DNA of 64,000 nt, from positions 62,001 to 126,000 of the forward strand of contig JACQDX010000104.1 in the NCBI GenBank assembly GCA_016200895.1, in the 5' to 3' direction. The position numbers were made by a program, and so were the translations under genes. This DNA is from Burkholderiales bacterium. Lineage in GTDB: Bacteria > Pseudomonadota > Gammaproteobacteria > Burkholderiales > Burkholderiaceae_D. The notes under the pieces are model-generated. The model saw only the letters and a program-made list of their open reading frames with translations. It did not search any database and was not told where the DNA came from. How positions within the stretch are numbered: position 1 is the first letter of the stretch; each line of letters begins with the position of its first letter. Below are positions 24,499-33,418 of the stretch, piece by piece.

Positions 24499-25770
24499 AT
24501 GAAATTTACTGCTGAGTCGTTTTTTAACGCCCACCTGGCCGTCGGCGCTACGCGCCTTGACGCTGTTGTCACCGTCAGCGCCAGCAACGATGGCGCTCCC
24601 ATGCAAAATAAAGGCCGCCTGCTGGCCATCTTTGTCGGTGATGTGTCCGGTTCCATGGATGGCAAAAAACTGCAGCAAATGAAGCACGCCGTGCGCGTAG
24701 GCATAGATTGTCTTGATGAAAGCACCTGGTTCTCCGTGATTGCCTTTCATAGCCAGGAACAAGTCGTTGTTCCTGCAACGCGAGCCACTGATGCAGCCAA
24801 GGCAGCCGCACACCACAGCGTGCAGGCACTGAAAGCCGGGGGCGGCACTGTCATGTCCAAGGCATTGATGGCTGCGGCAAAGCAGGCTGAAGCTGTGGAA
24901 GCAGATATCGTGCAAGTCTATTTTGTGACTGACGGTGAAAACGACAAGGGTGACGTCAAGGCACTCGATGCCGCCATTGCATTTTGCGACAAGAAATTGC
25001 AGGCCAGTTGCTGGGGTGTAGGAACAGACTGGGACCCGCGCGACTTGCGTACCATTGCTGGTCGTTTGCTGGGGCGCGCCGATGCCGTGCCTGATCCGGA
25101 AACACTACAGTCCAAGTTCAGGGAAGCGCTGGCACAAGGTATGTCGAAAGGTGTCAGCGGTGTCAAATTACGTTTGTGGGTGCCACGTACCGTGCAAATC
25201 GTCACCATGAAACAAATGTCGCCAGAGATTGCCGACCTGAAAAACCTGTGCGCCCGCATCGATGAAAAAACCATAGAAGTACCGCTGGGTTCATGGGGTG
25301 AAGAAAATCGCGACTATCATTTCGGTTTTGAACTGGCGACGCAGGACGAGGGCGAAGAAATGATGGTGTGTCGTCCTAAAGTGGTGTACGTGCAAGATGG
25401 CAATGAAGTCAGTGTCGATGGCCAGCGCATCATCGCCACCTGGTCTTCTGATGACGCCCTGACGACACGCATCAATGCACAGGTGGCCCACTACACCGGA
25501 CAGGAAGAACTAGCTCATTCGATACAGGAAGGGCTGGCGGCCAAATCGCGTGGTGATATCGACGAGGCTACTGTACTGTTAGGCAAGGCCGCCAAGATCG
25601 CCATTGAAACCGGCAATGATGAAGTCACCCAGCGTCTGAAAAAAGTGGTGGATGTGATCGACGCGCAAGAAGGTACTGTGCGTTTGCGTGCCGGCGCCAG
25701 CAAGGGCGACGATATGGAACTGGACATGGGCGGCACCCGCACCGTGCGTCGCCGTCCGGCTGCCGCCTGA
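24499..25770 (+). CDS. von Willebrand factor A domain protein
   Basis: The protein has 423 residues. The N-terminal half is a VWA domain with an intact metal-ion-dependent adhesion site: DVSGSMDG (D48, S50, S52), a Thr in the GGGTVMSKAL loop, and VTDGENDKGD. The C-terminal part (after ~220) is beta-rich, then helical, ending in a basic RRRPAAA tail. No signal peptide is present, so it acts in the cytoplasm. The TTG-started longer frame (24466) is less likely. VWA proteins accompany TelA/Ter proteins in several stress systems. Operon position suggests an assembly or scaffold role. Confidence 0.87.
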   Translation: MKFTAESFFNAHLAVGATRLDAVVTVSASNDGAPMQNKGRLLAIFVGDVSGSMDGKKLQQMKHAVRVGIDCLDESTWFSVIAFHSQEQVVVPATRATDAAKAAAHHSVQALKAGGGTVMSKALMAAAKQAEAVEADIVQVYFVTDGENDKGDVKALDAAIAFCDKKLQASCWGVGTDWDPRDLRTIAGRLLGRADAVPDPETLQSKFREALAQGMSKGVSGVKLRLWVPRTVQIVTMKQMSPEIADLKNLCARIDEKTIEVPLGSWGEENRDYHFGFELATQDEGEEMMVCRPKVVYVQDGNEVSVDGQRIIATWSSDDALTTRINAQVAHYTGQEELAHSIQEGLAAKSRGDIDEATVLLGKAAKIAIETGNDEVTQRLKKVVDVIDAQEGTVRLRAGASKGDDMELDMGGTRTVRRRPAAA

Positions 25771-25788
25771 GTTTAAAAAAGGGAAATC

Positions 25789-26544
25789 ATGCCTATCTGT
25801 TCTCAAGGCCACCAATCGACTGATGCTGACTATTGCTCCGAATGCGGTATGCGTATAGGTGCAGCATCGCTGGTGTCTATTGCTACTGCCCCCGCTGGCC
25901 CCAGCGATATTTGTTCTGACTGCGGCACATCCAGAAATGGCGGCAGTCGTTACTGCGAAGTGTGCCGCTACGATTTCCTGAGCAAGGCATCGTATGCGCC
26001 TACAGCGCCGGTGATGGTGCCGGTGGCGGCGACGAGCCCGGCGACGGCATCAGCGCCAGATGCAAACTCGCCACCGCTACCAACTGTAGCTGATGTTGCT
26101 GCGGTCAGCGTAAGCGGTGCACCTGCTGCGCCGACTGTGCCTATCACATCCTCTGCGCAAACTGTATTTTCGCCGCAACAATTATTCAATATCGAGATCA
26201 TCGTTGACCCGGCACTGGCTACTGATGCAGAGATAGCGGCACAATGTCCGAAAGACACCGCCGTGCGCTTTTTCCCGCTGGACCTGGCAGAAAACCTGGT
26301 GGGCCGTCGCTCAGACGTCAAGGGCGTTTATCCGGAAATACAGGTTGATGACCCTGGCGTGTCGCGCCGGCATTTGAAACTGTTGCGTCAGGCAGATGGC
26401 AGTTATGCCGCGCTGGATCTTGGCTCCACCAACGGCTCCATCATGAATGGCAATACCCTGGTCCCAGGCATGCTTACGGCACTCAAGGCCGGTGATGAAA
26501 TTGTAGTCGGTAGCTGGACCAAGCTACGTCTTGCCATCAAATAA
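25789..26544 (+). CDS. FHA-domain protein with two N-terminal zinc ribbons
   Basis: The protein has 251 residues. Two Cys clusters open it (CSQGH..YCSECG and ICSDCG..YCEVC, residues 4-60), then an Ala/Pro/Ser-rich linker (~65-130), then a forkhead-associated domain (about 165-245) with GRRSD, SRRH and the LGSTNGS motif. FHA domains bind phosphothreonine. The linker ends with SSAQTVF (Thr125), loosely like the phosphorylated ETTSVF segment of the actinobacterial PknG substrates GarA/OdhI. It is co-encoded with a PknG-type kinase, so it is the obvious candidate reader or substrate. An adequate ribosome site (AAGGGAAA) precedes the ATG. Confidence 0.88.
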   Translation: MPICSQGHQSTDADYCSECGMRIGAASLVSIATAPAGPSDICSDCGTSRNGGSRYCEVCRYDFLSKASYAPTAPVMVPVAATSPATASAPDANSPPLPTVADVAAVSVSGAPAAPTVPITSSAQTVFSPQQLFNIEIIVDPALATDAEIAAQCPKDTAVRFFPLDLAENLVGRRSDVKGVYPEIQVDDPGVSRRHLKLLRQADGSYAALDLGSTNGSIMNGNTLVPGMLTALKAGDEIVVGSWTKLRLAIK

Positions 26545-26572
26545 ATAGCCACATCAGAATACAGAGAAGAAT

Positions 26573-27964
26573 ATGCAATCCGCAAACATGCCAGTGCCAG
26601 CATTGAATCAGCAAGCCAGGGCCACCACCCTGCAAAGATGGCAGTCTTATCTGCGTACGACGCCTGGCCGAATGACCCTGGCGCTGGGGCTTAGCATCGC
26701 CGGGGCACTACTGGTTGCCTTGAGCGGTTTCGGTGTCTACCGCAGCGTGCGCGAGGCAGTGCAAACCCTGGGTAAAGATACGGTACCATCCATCGTGGCG
26801 GCAGAAAAAATCCGCTTCGTGCTGGCCAGTGCTCACGCCAATACCATGAACATATTGCTGCTCAAGGAAGGGGAAACCGGCAAAGCCAGCATGGCGTTTC
26901 GCGCCGACATGGATCAGGCCCACCGCGAACTGCTGACTGCGGCAAAAAACATCACCTATGGCAATGAAGAGCAGGTACCGATCACCACCATCATGACGGC
27001 GCTTGCCAGGTACGAACACCTACTGGGACGGGTACATGCCAAGAGCGGCGATGCGGCATTGACTGACCTGGCCAGCGCCAATACATTGATGCAGTTCACC
27101 ATCCTGCCCGCGACGATGGCGCTGGACCAGGCCAATTTTGACCACCTGACTGCCAGTTTCGAACGGCACATCGCCTCGCATACACTGACGCTATTACCGT
27201 TCATTGTCTTCGCACTATTCACGCTGGTGGCAATGATAGGCGCCCAGTGGTATTTGAAACAAAAAACGCGACGCAGTCTCAATACGGGTTTGTTTTCCGC
27301 CACCGTCATCATCGGTGTCACACTGGTCTATGCTGTCCTGACTCTCAATGGCCTTGAAAAAAACCTGACATCAGCCAAGCGCGATGCTTTCGACTCCATT
27401 CACGCGCTGACCAAGACAAGGGCGCTGGCCTATGAAGCCAATGCCGATGAAAGCCTGCTGTTGATACAGCGTGGTCATCCTGCTGCTCAAGCCCAGGCAA
27501 CGAACTCCTTTCAGCAAAGAACAGCGCAAATCATGGCGATCAAACATGGCGAAGTCGCCAATGTGCTCGCTAGCAAAGTCAAGTTCGGCGGGCAGCTTGG
27601 GGTCGAACTGGCGAATATTACTTTTCCTGGCGAAGAAGCGGCTGCGGTGAATACCTTGAAAACCTGGGCGTACTACATGGAGATTGACCAGAAAATTCGC
27701 CAGCTCGAAGAGTCAGGGCAGCATGACGAGGCGCTGGCTTTGACATTAGGTGAAAAGAACGGGCAATCCAACTGGGCATTTGCCGAGTTCGACAAGGCGT
27801 TGGGCAAAACCATAGAGATCAACCAGCAAGCTTTTGACCAGCACATTGCGATGGCGTTTACCGAACTCAACTGGTTCCCCTACATATTGCTAGGCGCAGT
27901 TTTTGCCAGCATCGTCGCCGTTTTCGCTGGCATGAAACCACGCCTGGATGAATACCGTTTCTGA
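26573..27964 (+). CDS. Four-TM membrane protein with two extracytoplasmic helical domains (GlnX-like)
   Basis: The protein has 463 residues. Transmembrane segments are near residues 35-57, 208-228, 240-258 and 438-457. They enclose two periplasmic loops: a ~150-residue region resembling four-helix-bundle sensor domains (VPSIVAAEKIRFVLASAHANTMNILLL) and a second one of ~180 residues (ALAYEANADESLLLIQRG). This topology resembles GlnX, the membrane partner encoded beside PknG in actinobacteria, where it passes amino-acid availability to the kinase. The identity is by topology and neighbourhood, not by sequence I can align. It overlaps the next gene by 17 bases. Confidence 0.72.
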   Translation: MQSANMPVPALNQQARATTLQRWQSYLRTTPGRMTLALGLSIAGALLVALSGFGVYRSVREAVQTLGKDTVPSIVAAEKIRFVLASAHANTMNILLLKEGETGKASMAFRADMDQAHRELLTAAKNITYGNEEQVPITTIMTALARYEHLLGRVHAKSGDAALTDLASANTLMQFTILPATMALDQANFDHLTASFERHIASHTLTLLPFIVFALFTLVAMIGAQWYLKQKTRRSLNTGLFSATVIIGVTLVYAVLTLNGLEKNLTSAKRDAFDSIHALTKTRALAYEANADESLLLIQRGHPAAQAQATNSFQQRTAQIMAIKHGEVANVLASKVKFGGQLGVELANITFPGEEAAAVNTLKTWAYYMEIDQKIRQLEESGQHDEALALTLGEKNGQSNWAFAEFDKALGKTIEINQQAFDQHIAMAFTELNWFPYILLGAVFASIVAVFAGMKPRLDEYRF

Positions 27965-29180
27965 AACAATAGGCCAGACTGTGCCAATCAAAGAAGAAAT
28001 TGAAGCCTTGCGGGCCAATGTCACGACGATCAGCCGCAACCTGCTGGATCTCGCAGAAATCGAGGCAGTCAAGATTGCCCGCATACGCATCAAGGACACG
28101 GTCAATGGCTATCGCGGCGTAACCCATGACAAACTGGGCAAGGCGATCAAGTCACTCGACGCACTGTGGAATAGTTATCTCCTGCTAGCCAGGTTGCAGG
28201 AACAAGTTACTGACCTCAACAGGCGCAGTAATGTATTCCACGATAATGAAGAAGACATCCGCAAGCTCTTGTATGGTCGCTCGGTTGAATTGCGCGCCGA
28301 GCACATCCCCGTTACCAGTCGCGGCCTGTTATCGACTGCCAACAAACTCACGCAGGCCACACCGCAAGAGGTGCTGACGGCGATGGAACAGCAGTTTCTC
28401 GAAGCCCGCGATGTATTTACTGCTTTGTCGCAGAGCATCAGCCAAAGTGCTCCAAGGCTTGATACCCTGCGCCAGCAAGCGGCAGATTTGCAGAGTTTGT
28501 CTGGCCAACTAGGTGCAGCTTGCCACCTGCCATCGAATCTGGAGGCGATGTTGCAAAACATCGACCGCGATCCCTTGTCTTGTGCCGCCGATTTGGATGC
28601 GGCTGAACACTTCATGGGCGAGCAAAGGCTGCTCTTGAAAAATCTTGAAAAGCAGCAGACGCAAAACCGCGCCGGGCTTGATGAAGCCACAAGCAGGCTG
28701 ACACAACTACAGGACTGCGTGCAAGAGGCGGCGACAGCAATCGAAGAAGCGCGCCTGCGCCTACTCGCACCTGACGACTTGGTCATGCCAGTCGCCGAGC
28801 AAGAGATGACGACACTGCGCACCTGGCTGGCCGCCATCGCCCAGTCGGCAACCGAAGGTCGGCATGATGCTGTCAAAGTGGGCTTGCAGCGCTGGCACAG
28901 CGCATGCCTTGCGCAACTGAATGCTGCGCGCCAGGCTTGTGTGACGAATCGCCTTGGCCTCAATGAATACGAAGAAATGACAGGACGCTTCAACGCTTTG
29001 CGGGCGATGGCTAAATCCCTCGCCGCCAGGGGTGTCGTTCTGGATGAAGCACTATCAACGATGGCGCAGGCGATCAGGCAAACCATCACACTCCAGCCCG
29101 TGGACCTGGCTGCCTTGCGACAGGCAGTGGCAGCCTATGAAACGGCCTTATACAAAATCAAAGCTTCAACCGCGCCCTGA
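27948..29180 (+). CDS. Coiled-coil protein of unknown function in the PknG operon
   Basis: The protein has 410 residues, almost wholly helical with heptad-rich stretches (for example residues 85-100, 155-185, 225-265) and no membrane segment or cysteine cluster. I recognise no domain. The ATG lies inside the end of the membrane-protein gene (17-base overlap), so translation is coupled. It may be a cytoplasmic linker between the membrane protein and kinase or TelA. That role is inference. Confidence 0.65.
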   Translation: MNTVSETIGQTVPIKEEIEALRANVTTISRNLLDLAEIEAVKIARIRIKDTVNGYRGVTHDKLGKAIKSLDALWNSYLLLARLQEQVTDLNRRSNVFHDNEEDIRKLLYGRSVELRAEHIPVTSRGLLSTANKLTQATPQEVLTAMEQQFLEARDVFTALSQSISQSAPRLDTLRQQAADLQSLSGQLGAACHLPSNLEAMLQNIDRDPLSCAADLDAAEHFMGEQRLLLKNLEKQQTQNRAGLDEATSRLTQLQDCVQEAATAIEEARLRLLAPDDLVMPVAEQEMTTLRTWLAAIAQSATEGRHDAVKVGLQRWHSACLAQLNAARQACVTNRLGLNEYEEMTGRFNALRAMAKSLAARGVVLDEALSTMAQAIRQTITLQPVDLAALRQAVAAYETALYKIKASTAP

Positions 29181-29204
29181 TCGGTGCAAATAAAAGGAAG
29201 AACT

Positions 29205-31397
29205 GTGGACAATTGTCAAAGAAACGGCTGTACTGGAAAAGTGCAAGATGGCTTCTGTGATGAATGCGGCATGCCGCCTGCTGGCACACGGCTGCTGGCA
29301 CAAGTGGCACAAATGGCGGCAGGCCAGACAAGCGCCACACAGCGATCTGGCAACAACGATACTTTTGCCACTGGCACGGCGGCAACAGGCACAGGCCGCT
29401 CTGGCACGCGGCGTCATACCAGCCGCTCCACCAAAGGCAGTTCGACCCGTCGCCAGGCCTTGGGGGGTGGACTGGTATCGCTGCCGCCCATGCCCAGCCA
29501 GGATCCCTTAAGCCTGATCATGGCCAATCCCGAAGTACCCGAGCGCCGCCGTCGCTGCCCGAAATGCGACGTCAAGGTATCACGCACCAGGGGTTTCTGT
29601 GGTGAATGCGGTTCTGAGTACAATTTCATTCCGGCCCTGCAAACGGGTGACGTCGTCAACGGCAAATTCGAAATCAAGGGCGCTATCGCCTTTGGCGGCA
29701 TGGGATGGATTTACCTGGGCTGGGACATGGTATTGCAGCGCTGGGTGGTCATGAAAGGATTGCTCAATGCCAAGGACGAGGCAGCCGCCGCCAATGCCGT
29801 GACGGAACGCCAGTTCCTGGCTGCACTCAAGCACCCCAAGATCGTTGGCATTTATGATTTCGTCAACCATGGCAATGAAGGTTACATCGTCATGGAATAC
29901 GTCGGTGGCGTTGCTATCGGCGGCATGATGAAACAAAAAGGTGTCTTCACTGTGGAAGAAGCCATAGCCTACATCCTGGGCATCTTGCCTGCCTTCTCTT
30001 ACCTGCATGCAAACGGCTTTGTCTATTGTGACTTCAAGCCTGAAAACTTCATGCTGGAGGGTGATGACGTCAAACTGATCGACGTCGGCGGCATGCGCAA
30101 GATCGGTGACCCGAATGGCGACATCTATGGTACCCGTGGCTACATGGCACCCGAAGCCAATGACGACCCGGTCGAGGTGTCGGACCTGTACACCATAGGC
30201 AGGTCACTGGCGACCATGGTGATGGATTTCAAGTACGGCAAGGAGTTCGAGACATCCTTGCCCGGCCCTGACCAGCAGCCTGTGCTGGCCCAGCATGAGT
30301 CACTCTACCGTTTCCTGCTGCGCGCCACCCACCTGGATCCGGACCAGCGTTTCCAGTCGGCAGATGAAATGGCGGACCAGTTGCATGGTGTCTTGCGTGA
30401 AATTGTCGCCATCAAGACCGAGCCCAGGCCTTCAGAAAGCAAGGCGTTTACATCGGATAACCTGTTCGATGCAGATGACGTCGATGGCACCGAAAAACCT
30501 GAAGTGCGCCTGTTACCCACCTTGAAAATGGCGGTCAGTGACCCCGCAGCCAACGAATTGCTCAGGCTTTCTTCCGTCACCGATCCCAGGAAGCAAGTGG
30601 TGGCGCTGGAACAAGTCGCCAAGAAATTTGGACAAAAATCGGTAGAGGCACGCCTGCGTCTTGCCAATGCCTATCTCGCCATTGAGCGTTACCAGGATGC
30701 CACCAGACTGCTTGATCAGTTGTTTGCAGAAGACCCATATGACTGGCGGATATCCTGGTACCGTGGCAAGTCCTTCCTGGCGCAAGGCGACGCGCAAAAA
30801 GCGCGTATCGAGTTTGGTAAAGTCTATTTTGAAATGCCGGGCGAGATCGCCCCCAAGCTGGCAATTGCCTTTGCGGCCGAAACCAAGCAAGACTATAAGG
30901 AAGCCTCTTCTTACTATCACCGCGTCATCAAGGTTGATCCCAGCCAGACTGCAGCCTGCTTTGGCCTGGCGCGCTGCCTGGCGCATGGCAAGGATACTTT
31001 AGGTGCAGGCAATGCCCTGGCTGCCGTTCCGGCGCAGCATAGCCTGTTCAACTTAGCCCGTATCGCGCTGGCCAAATCCTTGCTTGACAGCGAACCCGTG
31101 CTGGATGTGCCCAAACTGGAAAAAGTCGCCCAGACCATAGAATCGATCTCTGTTGATGGCGGCATCATTCACCAGCTCACCGCCACGCTGCTGGAAAAAA
31201 GCAGTTCCATGATAGCCGCAGGCAAGATCAGGGAAGACAGCAATACCATGTTGCTAGGCCGCCCGCTGCATAGCCGTGCCCTGCGCGCAGGAGCGGAAGA
31301 AGAATTCAGGAAAGCGGCACGTTTTGCTACTACCGCAACAGAAAAAATCATGTGGATAGACATGGCCAATGCCGTGCGTCCACCGAGCTTTATGTAA
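29205..31397 (+). CDS. PknG-type Ser/Thr protein kinase: zinc ribbons, kinase domain, TPR tail
   Basis: The protein has 730 residues from a GTG at 29205, which follows AAGGAAG; the frame runs to 29184. There are two zinc ribbons (CQRNGC..FCDECG at the start, then CPKCD..FCGECG near residue 120) of rubredoxin-like type. The kinase domain follows: FGGMGWIYLG loop, VVMKG lysine (~184), YCDFKPENFML catalytic loop (~276, HRD replaced by YCD as YND in PknG), LIDVGG in place of DFG, and GTRGYMAPEA. The rest is a TPR-like region ending MANAVRPPSFM, close to the end of mycobacterial PknG. The domain order matches PknG throughout. A PP2C gene follows after 9 bases. Confidence 0.92.
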   Translation: MDNCQRNGCTGKVQDGFCDECGMPPAGTRLLAQVAQMAAGQTSATQRSGNNDTFATGTAATGTGRSGTRRHTSRSTKGSSTRRQALGGGLVSLPPMPSQDPLSLIMANPEVPERRRRCPKCDVKVSRTRGFCGECGSEYNFIPALQTGDVVNGKFEIKGAIAFGGMGWIYLGWDMVLQRWVVMKGLLNAKDEAAAANAVTERQFLAALKHPKIVGIYDFVNHGNEGYIVMEYVGGVAIGGMMKQKGVFTVEEAIAYILGILPAFSYLHANGFVYCDFKPENFMLEGDDVKLIDVGGMRKIGDPNGDIYGTRGYMAPEANDDPVEVSDLYTIGRSLATMVMDFKYGKEFETSLPGPDQQPVLAQHESLYRFLLRATHLDPDQRFQSADEMADQLHGVLREIVAIKTEPRPSESKAFTSDNLFDADDVDGTEKPEVRLLPTLKMAVSDPAANELLRLSSVTDPRKQVVALEQVAKKFGQKSVEARLRLANAYLAIERYQDATRLLDQLFAEDPYDWRISWYRGKSFLAQGDAQKARIEFGKVYFEMPGEIAPKLAIAFAAETKQDYKEASSYYHRVIKVDPSQTAACFGLARCLAHGKDTLGAGNALAAVPAQHSLFNLARIALAKSLLDSEPVLDVPKLEKVAQTIESISVDGGIIHQLTATLLEKSSSMIAAGKIREDSNTMLLGRPLHSRALRAGAEEEFRKAARFATTATEKIMWIDMANAVRPPSFM

Positions 31398-31406
31398 GGA
31401 AGAGAA

Positions 31407-32408
31407 ATGACTTGTACACAATGCGGTGATGACAATTCGTCTGTCAATGCCAAATTTTGCGAAGGCTGTGGTCACCCCTTCATAGACTTGCCTGCGCCGG
31501 TTGCGGCAAGTATGGCGTGTAACTGTGATCCCGCCACTTCAGCACCTGACGCTGACGGCTATTGCGACAATTGCGGCGTGCGCTGTGCCCAGCCAGGTGC
31601 AGGAAATGCGGATCATTGCCAGCAGGAAGTCGACGCCCGTCTTGCCATGATCAGCGATGTGGGGCGACGTCATGCTCACAATGAAGATTGCGGTTATGCC
31701 GGTTTGACCAGTCCTGCCTCTGCCATACTGGTGGTGGCAGACGGCGTGTCCACCTCGTTCAATGCCAGTGGTGCTTCTGCGCTGGTCATCAAGCATGTCG
31801 AGGCCAGTCTGATGAGTAGTTTAATGCGTGGCTCCTGCCTAGATGCGCCTGAACTTGCCGTGCGCAACGCCATCATGGACGCGCATCAGGCCATCATGGC
31901 ACTGCCTGTGGGTGACAATCCAAAATTCGATGAACCTGAATCCACTGTGGTTGCCGCAGTGGTGACAGGCGATGTCGTGACAATAGGATGGGTAGGCGAC
32001 TCCCGCGCCTACCTGATTGGCGACACATTGGAACGTTGCCTGACCGTCGATGATTCGTGGGTAGAAGAAGTGGTTGCCAATGGCACCTATACACGCGAAG
32101 CCGCCAGTGTGCACAAGCTCGCGCATTGCGTCACCCAGGTGCTGGGCATGCGCGATGATGTCGTCACGCCTCACACCATGACAACCCGGATGGCTGCAGG
32201 TGAAATCCTGTTGCTGTGTTCTGATGGATTGTGGAATTATTTCCAGCAAAACGGCTGCCTGGCTGCCAGGATACAAGAGTTAAAGCAGCAAGCAGATGCG
32301 CCCCTATCGGCCAGGGCACTTTGCGAAGCACTGGTGAACGATGCCAATGTCGCTGGCGGGCACGATAATATTACGGTTGCGTTATTGCTCGCTGGCTTTC
32401 CAAGCTAG
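31407..32408 (+). CDS. PP2C-family Ser/Thr phosphatase with N-terminal zinc ribbons
   Basis: The protein has 333 residues. The first ~55 hold two Cys clusters (CTQCG..FCEGCG and CNCD..YCDNCG), then a PPM/PP2C domain: ISDVGRRHAHNEDCGY, VVADGVS (metal Asp), VGDSRAYLIG, LLLCSDGLW and GGHDNITVALLL. The metal-binding aspartates are all present. AAGGAAGAG lies before the ATG, 9 bases after the kinase stop. It is the natural antagonist of the adjacent PknG-type kinase. Zinc ribbons of similar layout in the FHA protein, kinase and phosphatase suggest a shared docking surface. Confidence 0.92.
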   Translation: MTCTQCGDDNSSVNAKFCEGCGHPFIDLPAPVAASMACNCDPATSAPDADGYCDNCGVRCAQPGAGNADHCQQEVDARLAMISDVGRRHAHNEDCGYAGLTSPASAILVVADGVSTSFNASGASALVIKHVEASLMSSLMRGSCLDAPELAVRNAIMDAHQAIMALPVGDNPKFDEPESTVVAAVVTGDVVTIGWVGDSRAYLIGDTLERCLTVDDSWVEEVVANGTYTREAASVHKLAHCVTQVLGMRDDVVTPHTMTTRMAAGEILLLCSDGLWNYFQQNGCLAARIQELKQQADAPLSARALCEALVNDANVAGGHDNITVALLLAGFPS

Positions 32409-32828
32409 CGGATTAGTGGACTGTCATAATCCGAACCCGGTGAAGGGCGCCGGAGCAATCTTGAGCGCCGCTAGAAAGCGTGACATCTGGCGCGATGCCA
32501 GCTCAAGCTTGTCCATTGCAAAGACTCACTCAGCGAGCATGGCCTTCAGCCTGCGGCGTTCACCAAGCACTTTGGCATACTCCCCTACGCCATCCAGATA
32601 CCGTTTCAAACCCGCTTGTACCGAATCTGCGGCCAGCATATCTTCTTTGAGCAACTTTGCGCCCAGACTGATGTTTTCGATTCGCGAGTTCAAAAAAAAT
32701 GCGAAATCAGAAAAACCTCATTTTCACTGGCATAGTTAAGTTGCTGACTATGCTAAATATAAGCCCGCGTACCTGATAGCAGCGCGCTCCCACACATCCT
32801 GTAATGCTAGTCCTACAAAGACATTGCA
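32409..32828. other. Gene-free stretch with possible minus-strand relics
   Basis: No complete gene is visible. On the minus strand two short frames may be remnants: one of ~53 codons (about 32529-32691, ending VLGERRRLKAMLAE) and a 30-codon ATG frame (32424-32516). I recognise neither. Plus-strand frames look like noise. Confidence 0.35.
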
Positions 32829-33206
32829 TCATTTTCGTGGGTATTTCTCATCGAGTTCGCGGATAATCTTTGCTCCATTGGCGTCGACCGCGGCGAGAAT
32901 ACGATCAAGCTTTTCTTCTTTTCTATCGTCACCCTCCTTGGACTGTGGTGACCCGACGTGTAACAACCAGGCTAAACCGGCAACCTGCCATATCAGTTGC
33001 AAAAATTCGGATTGCCAGTTCTCCAATGTGTCCCTGCTCATGAGAATCAGGTACTGGGAAACATCGATTGCTTGCCCATGCGCTCTTTGCTCATCAACAA
33101 ATGCATACCAGCCAAAGATCCAGTGACCTATCAGGCTACCCAGAAAGAGGACGAGAGTGACCCAGAAAAAACCATAGCGCACCCAGATATTTTTTTTCGA
33201 ATTCAT
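32829..33206 (-). CDS. DUF6766-type small membrane protein
   Basis: The protein has 125 residues. A first TM segment (YGFFWVTLVLFLGSLIGHWIFGW) leads into YAFVDEQRAHGQAIDVSQYL. A second segment follows the SRDTLENWQSEFLQLIWQVAGLAWLLH pattern characteristic of this family, and the tail is charged and helical (KLDRILAAVDANGAKIIRELDEKYP). Function is unknown. The ATG at 33206 is used; a TTG start at 33224 would add six residues. It opens a run of stress-associated small genes. Confidence 0.7.
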   Translation of the reverse strand: MNSKKNIWVRYGFFWVTLVLFLGSLIGHWIFGWYAFVDEQRAHGQAIDVSQYLILMSRDTLENWQSEFLQLIWQVAGLAWLLHVGSPQSKEGDDRKEEKLDRILAAVDANGAKIIRELDEKYPRK

Positions 33207-33418
33207 ATTTAGTTTCCGAGTCAATATGCGTTAATAACAACGCTCGCAATAAAAGCGTCTGCCTAAAAGAGCACCACTTACAGCAAGAAAAATCAATGTT
33301 CCAGAAAAAGCTACATTAAAAACGAACTCAATCCCGGCCCCTGGACGTAACCGTACATGAAGGTACAACACAGAGCCGGGATCAAGCCCGTCGCTATCGA
33401 TTCAGAAATAGTCTGTGA

